Positions 1-6,669 of a DNA stretch of 10,950 nt are shown piece after piece. The notes beneath the pieces were generated by a model. That model had not been told where the DNA came from. It worked only from the letters and a program-made list of their open reading frames with translations, and made no database searches. How positions within the stretch are numbered: position 1 is the stretch's first letter; each line of letters starts with the position of its first letter. The DNA comes from a bacterium. Lineage in GTDB: Bacteria; UBA9089. The stretch spans positions 1 to 10,950 of the forward strand of contig DNCN01000005.1 in NCBI GenBank assembly GCA_003485015.1, written 5' to 3'. The position numbers were made by a program, and so were the translations under genes.

Positions 1-446
1 AGGTTCTGGCCTAGAACGATATTCTCAAGGAAGGTCAAGAACCGGTTCGAGATATATTTGTAAAGGGGCATCCCGCCTTCAAGACACTCCCTCCGGGTCC
101 TAATCCTTGATCCAAGGACCACATCAGCCCGGCCATCAATGATCGGCCGAATGATTTCGGGTGTCAAGGTAGAGTCATACTGGTAGTCTGGGTGGATCAT
201 GACTATGATATCTGCGCCAGAGGTTAAAGCTTCTCTATAACAAGTCTTCTGATTACCCCCATAACCTCGATTCTCAGGATGGACAATGGTCCTTATCCCC
301 AGTCTCTTTGCTACCTCCACTGTCCGGTCCTTGCTGGCATCATCAACTAAAATAATCTCATCGATTATGCCGGGAGGAATGTCTCGGTAGGTCTTCTCTA
401 AGGTCAACTCTGCATTGTAGGCTGGCATGACAACAACGATCTTCAT
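1..446 (-). CDS. GT2 family glycosyltransferase, DPM1-like (3'-truncated by window edge)
   Basis: The first 148 residues of a GT-A fold glycosyltransferase are visible; the C-terminus lies beyond position 1. I translated this region by hand. It opens MKIVVVMPAYNAELTLEKTY and continues with the nucleotide-sugar-binding strand ending in VDDASKDRT (about residues 37-45), the GYGGNQKTCYREAL helix, and HPDYQYD at about residues 86-92, where the family's metal-binding acidic motif belongs. Then come VVLGSR and GGMPLYKYISNRFLTFLEN, typical of soluble dolichyl-phosphate-mannose-synthase-like GT2 enzymes in bacterial envelope clusters. The ATG start at 446 is supported by a strong GAGGAGGA Shine-Dalgarno sequence at 451-458. 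It lies 18 bp after the dppC-like stop, so it is probably co-transcribed with the permeases. The likely role is transfer of a sugar from a nucleotide donor to a lipid phosphate or glycan; donor and acceptor cannot be read from this fragment. Confidence 0.88.
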   Translation of the reverse strand, partial: MKIVVVMPAYNAELTLEKTYRDIPPGIIDEIILVDDASKDRTVEVAKRLGIRTIVHPENRGYGGNQKTCYREALTSGADIIVMIHPDYQYDSTLTPEIIRPIIDGRADVVLGSRIRTRRECLEGGMPLYKYISNRFLTFLENIVLGQN

Positions 447-464
447 CTATTCCTCCTCAAAAAA

Positions 465-1316
465 TCATAACTTTCTAAATTTTGGCGAGACAAAATCAGC
501 CAATCCGTCGCCCAAGAGATTGAAAGCCACTACAGTAAGGGCAATAGCCATTCCGGGAAAGAGACTTATCCAAGGCGCAGTTCGGATGAAGTCTGCACCT
601 TGGCTAACCATCCCTCCCCAGCTCGGAGTGGGTGGTGGAACACCCAAACCTAAAAAACTCAAGCCTGATTCAGCCAAGATAAAAGTAGATATCCTCATTG
701 CTCCCAAGACCATCACCATAGGTATGGTATGGGGCAGAAGATGGATAAAGAGAATCCTCGTATTTGAGGAGCCAAGGGATACGGCAGCCTCAACAAATGG
801 TTCTTCTTTGATCGAAAGGATAATTCCTCGGGTGATCCGAGCGAAACTTGCCCAGCCAACCACAGAGAGGGCGATGATAACCGCTAAGAGTCCGCGTGGC
901 AAGACGCAGGAGATACCGATGGCAAGGAGCAAGCTGGGAAAGGCTAAGGTAACATCCACAAGCCTCATAATGAGACTATCTATCTTCCCACCGATATAAC
1001 CGGAGATAAGACCCAGACCAAAACCGATGAGGATGGAGAACAGGGCTGATCCGCATCCAACCACAAGTGAAATCCTTGCACCATACAGCACCCGTGAAAA
1101 GACATCTCGGCCAAGTTCGTCTGTGCCCAGAAGATGTTTGGTATCCGGAGGTAAGCAGGCCTCTCTGAGATTCTCGCTAGAAGGTTCAAAGGGGACAAGG
1201 AAAGGCGCAGAGAGAGCCAGAAGAAGGATCAAAAAGATAAGCACCAAGCCAACCAGGTGGACCTTGCCCTTCTTAAGATATAGCCAAATACCTTGACCTC
1301 GAAGAGATACCTTCAT
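465..1316 (-). CDS. dppC: ABC transporter permease, DppC/OppC family
   Basis: This is an inner-membrane permease of a peptide- or nickel-type (Opp/Dpp/Nik) ABC importer, 283 aa, the normal family size. The N-terminal helix at about 20-42 is followed by the family signature LGTDELGRDVFSRVLYGARI at residues 63-82. Further hydrophobic helices lie at about 85-108, 118-140, 143-162, 198-218 and 250-270. The cytoplasmic EAA loop that docks on the ATPase is at about 174-196 (FVEAAVSLGSSNTRILFIHLLP), and the conserved FLGLGVPPPTPSWGGMV stretch is at 221-237. Its ATG overlaps the dppB-like TGA (ATGA), so the two are translationally coupled and should form the heterodimeric channel. No substrate-binding protein or DppD/DppF ATPase gene is present on either side, so the substrate (peptide, oligosaccharide, metal complex) is open. 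The symbol is given by family, not by proven function. Confidence 0.93.
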   Translation of the reverse strand: MKVSLRGQGIWLYLKKGKVHLVGLVLIFLILLLALSAPFLVPFEPSSENLREACLPPDTKHLLGTDELGRDVFSRVLYGARISLVVGCGSALFSILIGFGLGLISGYIGGKIDSLIMRLVDVTLAFPSLLLAIGISCVLPRGLLAVIIALSVVGWASFARITRGIILSIKEEPFVEAAVSLGSSNTRILFIHLLPHTIPMVMVLGAMRISTFILAESGLSFLGLGVPPPTPSWGGMVSQGADFIRTAPWISLFPGMAIALTVVAFNLLGDGLADFVSPKFRKL

Positions 1317-2272
1317 AAGAAGACCCTTCTCTCTACAAGTCTTACTCTCGGATCTATAAAATGGTAAACAATATCAACTACAAGATTGATGATAACAAAG
1401 ACAGTGGCACCAAAGAGGACCGAACCCATAACTACATTCATATCCCTCCTCTGGATCCCTTCCCAGGCGTACCGGCCAATACCTGGCCAGCCGAAGATGG
1501 TTTCAGTAAGGATAGAACCATTGAGGAGGCTTGCTACATCGAGGCCAATCAAAGTAACAATGGGTATGAGTGCAGATCTTAAGGCATGCTTTAAGATAAC
1601 TACCCACTCTGGCAGCCCCTTGGCCCGAGCCGTTCTTATGTATTCTTTGCTAATGGCCTCAAGCATGGCTGTGCGGGTGATCCGGGCAATGAAGGCTGCT
1701 GATCTTGTAGCTAGGGTAATGGCTGGAAGGATAAGGTATTTAATCTCTCCTCCCCCCATACCACATGCGGGTAAAAGTCTCAACTTGATGGAGAAGAAGA
1801 AGATCAAAAGGAGTCCAAGCCAGAAGACTGGTGTAGAGATAAAGAGTGTAGCCAAGATCATAGTCAAGCGGTCGACAAGGAAACTGATCGAGGGATTTCG
1901 GATCAGAGTGGGTAAGATGCCAAGCCACATCCCGATAAGGATGGCTATAATCATACTCGCCAATGCCAACCTAAGGGTGTTAGGAAATCTTTTTAAGAGG
2001 GTGGTAAGGACATCCTGTCTCGTCCAGTAAGAGCGACCAAGGTCGCCCCTAAGAAGCCTTCCCAGATACCGGCTATACTGGATGATGAAGGGTTTATCCA
2101 ACCCGAGTTCCTGGCGAATGCTCTGGATGGTCTCTTCAGTAGCCCTCTCACCAACCATCCCTTGAATAGGATCAGCCGGGATGATAAACATTAGAATAAA
2201 GGTGACTGTAACTACACCAAACAACACAGGGATGGTCACAAGGATTCGTTTAATGATATACGACCCAAACAC
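1313..2272 (-). CDS. dppB: ABC transporter permease, DppB/OppB family
   Basis: This 319-aa inner-membrane permease has the DppB/OppB layout: the N-terminal helix MFGSYIIKRILVTIPVLFGV and following residues (about 5-31), the periplasmic DP..GMVGERATEETIQ.IR.ELGLDKP segment (34-61), the GDLGRSYWTRQDV motif (76-88), helices at about 98-120, 138-161, 180-200, 236-255 and 285-305, and the EAA loop EYIRTARAKGLPEWVVILKH at 210-229. The signature NGSILTETIFGWPGIGRY is at 251-268. The start is GTG at 2272; an in-frame TAA at 2287 leaves no room for an upstream start, and only a weak purine-rich stretch precedes it. It lies 39 bp after the comEA-like stop and is coupled by ATGA to the dppC-like gene. 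Missing partner genes leave the substrate unknown. Confidence 0.93.
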   Translation of the reverse strand: MFGSYIIKRILVTIPVLFGVVTVTFILMFIIPADPIQGMVGERATEETIQSIRQELGLDKPFIIQYSRYLGRLLRGDLGRSYWTRQDVLTTLLKRFPNTLRLALASMIIAILIGMWLGILPTLIRNPSISFLVDRLTMILATLFISTPVFWLGLLLIFFFSIKLRLLPACGMGGGEIKYLILPAITLATRSAAFIARITRTAMLEAISKEYIRTARAKGLPEWVVILKHALRSALIPIVTLIGLDVASLLNGSILTETIFGWPGIGRYAWEGIQRRDMNVVMGSVLFGATVFVIINLVVDIVYHFIDPRVRLVERRVFL

Positions 2273-2311
2273 CTCTATCTCTTTTTATCTGAACAATCTA
2301 AAATATCGTAA

Positions 2312-2995
2312 TTAATCCTGCTCTTCATCCTCAACTTCTCCCCTTTCTTGGATCTTTATATGAGGTTTCATCTTCTCAAGTTTCGCTGGACCGATACCTT
2401 TCACCTCAAGAAGTTCATCAATAGATGAGAATTTCCTGTTATTTCTATACTCGATAATTCTTTGGGCTATTGTAGGACCTATGCCTGGAAGTCTTATCAA
2501 CTCTTCGAGTGTGGCAGTATTTAAATCAATTTCCATATTAGACAGAATCCCTTCATGCCCTTTATGGTTAAGCCGAATAACCAAAGCCTTCTCTATCTTT
2601 CTAAGCGTCTTCTTGCCTATACCCTTGATGCTCAAGACATCCTTGGCATCTCTTATAGGTCTTTTGTTCCTGAATTCTAAGATTCTGCTGGCCATTACTT
2701 CACCGATGGATGGAAGCTCAACCAGCTCATCTTTATTGGCTTTATTAAAGAATGCGATCACCCTTGGATCTATCTTAAAGAAATCTTCTCTTCTACAGGT
2801 AATATCCCCTTTTTCGGGCTCATGAATGGAGATTGGTTGGTCTTCTGGTTCAGTTTTACAAACTTCTATCTCAGCATAAGAAAGAGAGGGAACTTCATCC
2901 CTTGGCCTCTTGATAAAGATGGTAACCCCTAAAAAGATCACTATGGCCATCGCTATAGCAAAGAGACTTATCCCTTTCAGTCTTCTGAGTACCAT
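2312..2995 (-). CDS. Membrane-anchored double helix-hairpin-helix protein, ComEA-like
   Basis: The protein is 227 aa from ATG 2995, or 229 aa from a GTG at 3001. One N-terminal transmembrane helix (about residues 9-28) anchors an exported C-terminus. A linker of about 50 residues contains two cysteines (VCKTEPED and DITCRRED) that could form a disulfide outside the cell. Two ComEA-type HhH modules follow. The first has NKANKDELVELPSIG...LSIKGIGKKTLRKIE; the second has DLNTATLEELIRLPGIGPTIAQRI...LEVKGIGPAKLEKMKP. The tail is acidic (EVEDEEQD). ComEA proteins bind double-stranded DNA at the outer face of the cytoplasmic membrane during natural transformation; single-module versions are usual, so the tandem pair is a variant. 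HhH pairs also occur in non-competence proteins, and no comEC or pilus gene is nearby, so a role in DNA uptake is inferred. It lies between the amidotransferase gene and the permease pair. Confidence 0.85.
   Translation of the reverse strand: MVLRRLKGISLFAIAMAIVIFLGVTIFIKRPRDEVPSLSYAEIEVCKTEPEDQPISIHEPEKGDITCRREDFFKIDPRVIAFFNKANKDELVELPSIGEVMASRILEFRNKRPIRDAKDVLSIKGIGKKTLRKIEKALVIRLNHKGHEGILSNMEIDLNTATLEELIRLPGIGPTIAQRIIEYRNNRKFSSIDELLEVKGIGPAKLEKMKPHIKIQERGEVEDEEQD
2549..2566 (-). repeat. Two tandem 9-mers inside the ComEA-like coding region
   Basis: On the minus strand CATAAAGGG (2558-2566) is followed directly by CATGAAGGG (2549-2557), preceded by AAC. It encodes NHKGHEG in the linker between the two HhH modules. 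The form resembles the dispersed AACCACAAAGGRCAC-type short repeats I remember from many bacterial genomes, which translate as runs of HKGH/HEGH. Two copies are few, so chance remains possible. Confidence 0.4.
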
Positions 2996-2997
2996 CC

Positions 2998-3005
2998 TCA
3001 CCTCT
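2998..3005 (-). promoter_or_regulatory. Ribosome-binding site deciding the ComEA-like start
   Basis: Reading the minus strand, AGAGGTGA is followed by GG and then ATG at 2995. The GTG that could start the frame at 3001 lies inside this Shine-Dalgarno match and would have no site of its own, so ATG 2995 is preferred. Confidence 0.6.
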
Positions 3006-3074
3006 TCTTATCACACTCTTTGGAGAAAAAGAAGAAGTCCTTCCCTCTGTTCATTTTTGGGGCTCAATGATATA

Positions 3075-4961
3075 TTATTTAAGTCCACCATACCTCTGGT
3101 GCCAGAGTTCGAAGGCAAAGAGGGTCCAGATGAGCTTGCGATTATCTCTCTTTTCTTCAAAATGGTCTTTGAGTAAGAGATTTATATACCTGGGATTAAA
3201 TAGACCACCTCTTTTGATCCTCTCCTCATTAAGCAAGTCCAGGATACATTCTCTCAGCTCATTCTTTATCCATTTAGCCACTGGTATGCCAAAACCTTTT
3301 TTGGGACGATGGACTATTCTCTTTGGCAATCTATCTTCCATGGCTTTCTTGAGAATATATTTGGTCATAAAACCTTTCAATTTCAGATTGACTGGAAGGG
3401 CCGCAGCAAATTCAACCAAGGTGTGATCGAGAAAGGGCATCCTGCTCTCTAAGGAGTTGGCCATTGAAGCCCGATCAACCTTAACTAACATCCCGTCCTG
3501 GAGGAGAAACTTCATGTCCAAATAGAGTATTCTTTCAAGAGGGTGGGTAGCATTACATTCATCGATCTGCTCTCTCACCTCTTCAAATATATCTCTTTCT
3601 CCTATTTGATGACTGATTTCAGGAAGAAAGAGCTCTTTCTTCTCTTGGGGGGAGAAAGAGCCAAGCCAGATGAAGTTGCGAATCTCGGGAGGAAGGCCAA
3701 TGCCTGAGACAAACCTTTTAACCTTAAAGTCAAAACTGATGTTAGCGGTTGAGACTGGAAGTCTATTGACTACCCCTCTGATCCCTCTCTGAATAAATCG
3801 GGGGATCTTCTCATAAAGACCAGCTATCCGGTGAGCCTGGTAAGTGGGATAACCAGCAAAGAGTTCATCCCCACCATCTCCAGAGAGGGCTACCTTGACA
3901 TATTGTCTAGTGAACTCTGAGAGCAGATAAGTTGGAACAATAGAGGCATCGCCCAGTGGTTCATCTAAGACCTCTGCAATCTTGGGAATGAGGTCCAATG
4001 TCTTTTTAGGAGAGAGAATCTCTGAGTGATGATCCGTCCCAAAATGGCGGGCTACTCTAACCACATAGCTTGTCTCATCAAATGATCGGTCTTCAAAGCC
4101 AATAGAGAAGGTTTTGACCTTACCAAGAATAAGTTCATTCATGAAAGAGACAATAGAGCTTGAATCGATCCCCCCAGACAAGAAGGCACCAGGAGGCACC
4201 TCGTCGATTAACATCCGTTTGACTGAAGCCCTAATCAGTTCTTTGAGTCTTTCAGTGTAGGATTGGAGACTAGCGACTGGAAACTGGGGACTGGTGAAGC
4301 GAAGGCCCCAGTATTGTTTGGTAATAACCCTACCCTCCTCCCATATAAGAAAATAGCCAGGTAGTAGCTTCTTTATCCCTTTAAATATGGTATCTGGAGC
4401 AGGAACACATTCAAAGGTAAGATATTTAGATAGGGAGAAGAGATCGATCTCTCGATTTACAGATGGATGCTCAAGAAGGGCCTTGATCTCTGAGGCAAAG
4501 AGAAGCTCTCCTCCTACTTCTGTATAATGAAGGGGCTTAACACCCAGCCTATCCCGAACCAAAAGGAGCTTTGAGCCTTTCTGGTCCCATAAGGCAAAGG
4601 CGAACATTCCATTAAGGCTATGGACACAATCATTCCCTCTCTCTTCGTAGAGATGGACGATGACTTCTGCATTAGAATGGGTATAGAATCGATGTCCTTT
4701 CTTCTCTAGTTCATCTTGTAGCTCCATGGAATTGTAGGGCTCACCATCAAGAACAACCCAGATGGTTCTATCCTCATTATGAATTGGTTGCTCACCTGTT
4801 TCAAGATCGATAATCGAAAGCCTCTTATGCCCCAAGCCGATTCGAGAATTGGTAAGATAGATACCTTCGTCATCCGGCCCACGATGAGAGAGGACATCCA
4901 TCATCCCTCTAATTACCCTCTCATCAACCCCTTTTCCCACCCAGCCACATATGCCACTCAT
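3075..4961 (-). CDS. asnB: Asparagine-synthetase-like amidotransferase (AsnB family) with degenerate glutaminase site
   Basis: This 628-aa protein has the two-domain AsnB layout and length. The C-terminal ATP-pyrophosphatase domain looks fully functional: the PP-loop LSGGIDSSS at 261-269, VRVARHFGTDHH, DEPLGDASIVPTYLLSE, VALSGDGGDELFAGYPTY, and the RASMANSLESRMPFLDH segment. This domain adenylates a carboxylate and replaces AMP with ammonia. The N-terminal class-II glutaminase domain keeps HRGPDDEG and Arg47, but the catalytic Cys after Met is Ser (MSGICGW), the oxyanion NGE motif is DGE (72-74), and the usual SDTE glutamine-binding motif is SNAE (96-99). Use of free ammonia or a partner, or loss of glutaminase, is therefore likely. 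The start ATG overlaps the preceding GT39-like stop (ATGA). In glycan clusters such enzymes can amidate uronic acids; free asparagine synthesis is the alternative. The symbol is by family. Confidence 0.92.
   Translation of the reverse strand: MSGICGWVGKGVDERVIRGMMDVLSHRGPDDEGIYLTNSRIGLGHKRLSIIDLETGEQPIHNEDRTIWVVLDGEPYNSMELQDELEKKGHRFYTHSNAEVIVHLYEERGNDCVHSLNGMFAFALWDQKGSKLLLVRDRLGVKPLHYTEVGGELLFASEIKALLEHPSVNREIDLFSLSKYLTFECVPAPDTIFKGIKKLLPGYFLIWEEGRVITKQYWGLRFTSPQFPVASLQSYTERLKELIRASVKRMLIDEVPPGAFLSGGIDSSSIVSFMNELILGKVKTFSIGFEDRSFDETSYVVRVARHFGTDHHSEILSPKKTLDLIPKIAEVLDEPLGDASIVPTYLLSEFTRQYVKVALSGDGGDELFAGYPTYQAHRIAGLYEKIPRFIQRGIRGVVNRLPVSTANISFDFKVKRFVSGIGLPPEIRNFIWLGSFSPQEKKELFLPEISHQIGERDIFEEVREQIDECNATHPLERILYLDMKFLLQDGMLVKVDRASMANSLESRMPFLDHTLVEFAAALPVNLKLKGFMTKYILKKAMEDRLPKRIVHRPKKGFGIPVAKWIKNELRECILDLLNEERIKRGGLFNPRYINLLLKDHFEEKRDNRKLIWTLFAFELWHQRYGGLK
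4260..4294 (-). repeat. Five tandem degenerate heptamers inside the asnB-like coding region
   Basis: On the plus strand the units are GGATTGG, AGACTAG, CGACTGG, AAACTGG and GGACTGG, each seven bases with no gap. On the coding strand this is a CCAGTCN array read in frame as residues T223-S234, in the linker between the two domains. It resembles the short tandemly repeated repetitive (STRR) heptamers, such as CCCCAGT, described in filamentous cyanobacteria and similar CAGTC heptamers elsewhere. Confidence 0.75.
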
Positions 4962-6637
4962 CCCTGATCTTCTTCCTTTAGATTGAACTCATAGATCAAG
5001 AGGTTTGTGGGCTTATCTCTATCTCGATAGACCAATCTCCAGCCCTGAATCTCTTCATGTTGAACCAATCCTGAGCCCTCATCCCAGAAGAGGAACCTGC
5101 CCAATATCTCTTGGCGGTATCTCAAGGTGTCTCTGGTGATGATAATATATTTTACAGTATATTTTCTCAAATAGTCATTAACCTGCTCAAAGGGCAAGGA
5201 AGATGGAAGAGCCACCATCTTTCTCTGGGTTATCCAATTATACATGAACTGATCATCAGGGCCAAAGCAAACCACATCTTCTTTAGTAGTGTTCAACTTC
5301 AACCAACCAATTATTCTCTGAGACCTTGGAGGGATAAAAGACCCATCAAGTAAGCTTGAGAGAGGGGCAAGATTTATGAGCTTCTCTGGTGAAAAGAACA
5401 GACTTAATATAATCAAAAGTAGAGCCAAGGAATTATTTAGAGTCTCTCTTCTAACAATCTTTGTTACTTTATCCTCAAGAAATAGAAAGACTCCCCTCAT
5501 TGAATAGAGGTATATTACAGGGAAGATAGGCAGGAGAAACCGTGAACACCATCCTCTTACCATATAGGTAAACCAACAGACCGAAAGATAAAAAAGAGAA
5601 AAAAGAAAGAGGGTAAACACCCGTCTCTCCCTATCCTCATCTACATCTATAGAGGTTACAAAGAACAGAAGAAGGAGGATGGAGAGAAACGGCCCGATGA
5701 ATTTAGAAGAGATCGAAAGCTCTTGGATGAAATAAGGGGTCATCAAAGATACTCCTGTGCATAATCTCGCCATTATCTCCGCTAAAGAATGTTCTTTTAG
5801 ATAATGAAAGAACGTTGTGTTTCCCCAAAAAAGATGAGTAGTGGCAAAGTTATAAAAAGGATCTTTAAATTGAGCTATATTACGGAGTAAAAGAGGAGAG
5901 GAGACCAATAAGAAGAATAGAAGGTAGAGAAGAAAACCTCTCTTTTTATTAATTACATCTCTCTTATAGATGATTAGGGAAGAGAGGATGAAGGCAATCG
6001 CTATCAGAAGTCCCGAGCCTTTGGTAAGATAGGCCAAACCGCTAAATACCCCACCAAGTATAAGATATTTGTCCTCTTTAAATCCTTTTACAATGAAATA
6101 CCATGCCAAGAAAGTAAATAGAACTAATAATGGCTCACATGCTACGGTATTAGAGAAGTAATTAAACGTCCTGCTTGTAAATACCAGAAATGTACCTCCC
6201 ATAGCTACAAGGTCTCCGAACATCTTCTTCGCTAAAAAGAAGACGTACAAGAGTAAGACCAGAAAGGTAAAGAGATTTATCAGTTTAGCCTTAAAAAAGA
6301 AGATGGGTTCCTCTGAGGCGAAGAGGGAAAGTAGTAGTATATAGAGTGGGTGTCTATTGTTCTCAGTACTGACAAGATCATCTTTGGGGTTATGGGGATC
6401 TAGGCCATAAAAGACAAATCCTTCTCCATTCTTAAGATGCGTGGCTGTCTCTAAGTAAGCCCCTTGGTCCCCAATGATATATGATAGATCCCTTCCTATA
6501 AATAAAAATCCCCAAATTAAAGATTGGATGGTTATAATTACAAGAAAGAGCCACACAAGCCAGGGATGAAGGGCATAGGTTTTAATAAGCTCCTTATTCA
6601 AACCTTTAAAATAGCTAAATATCTCATAAAACATCAT
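4958..6637 (-). CDS. ArnT/PMT-like (GT39/GT83-type) polytopic membrane glycosyltransferase
   Basis: This 559-aa protein has about ten to twelve hydrophobic helices up to residue about 425, then a soluble C-terminal region of about 130 residues. Typical family features are visible: the first outside loop carries an acidic motif, GDQGAYLETA (56-65, Asp57 the likely catalytic or metal residue), RHPLYILLLS (95-104), ACEPLLVLF (166-174) and SGLAYLTKGSGLL (199-211), matching the GLA.LTKG stretch of ArnT/PMT-like enzymes. Such proteins move a sugar from a polyprenyl-phosphate donor to a lipid, glycan or protein on the outer face of the cytoplasmic membrane. It follows the ArnC-like gene by 32 bp and is coupled by ATGA to the asnB-like gene, which fits a joint pathway. 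Two ATGs (6637, 6634) follow a purine-rich AAGAGAGAG site; either may start it. The acceptor is unknown. Confidence 0.85.
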   Translation of the reverse strand: MMFYEIFSYFKGLNKELIKTYALHPWLVWLFLVIITIQSLIWGFLFIGRDLSYIIGDQGAYLETATHLKNGEGFVFYGLDPHNPKDDLVSTENNRHPLYILLLSLFASEEPIFFFKAKLINLFTFLVLLLYVFFLAKKMFGDLVAMGGTFLVFTSRTFNYFSNTVACEPLLVLFTFLAWYFIVKGFKEDKYLILGGVFSGLAYLTKGSGLLIAIAFILSSLIIYKRDVINKKRGFLLYLLFFLLVSSPLLLRNIAQFKDPFYNFATTHLFWGNTTFFHYLKEHSLAEIMARLCTGVSLMTPYFIQELSISSKFIGPFLSILLLLFFVTSIDVDEDRERRVFTLFLFSLFYLSVCWFTYMVRGWCSRFLLPIFPVIYLYSMRGVFLFLEDKVTKIVRRETLNNSLALLLIILSLFFSPEKLINLAPLSSLLDGSFIPPRSQRIIGWLKLNTTKEDVVCFGPDDQFMYNWITQRKMVALPSSLPFEQVNDYLRKYTVKYIIITRDTLRYRQEILGRFLFWDEGSGLVQHEEIQGWRLVYRDRDKPTNLLIYEFNLKEEDQG

Positions 6638-6669
6638 TCACTCTCTCTTTTTTAGATTTCCATTATCAC

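Noticed and set aside
427..999. Plus-strand open frame of 190 codons opposite the dppC-like gene
   Set aside because: It is the antisense shadow of a gene with clear family motifs and has no family-like sequence of its own.
2998..3054. 18-residue minus-strand ORF (MNRGKDFFFFSKECDKKR) ending at the ComEA-like start
   Set aside because: It has no ribosome-binding site and low complexity; most likely chance, although its TGA overlaps the ribosome site of the next gene.
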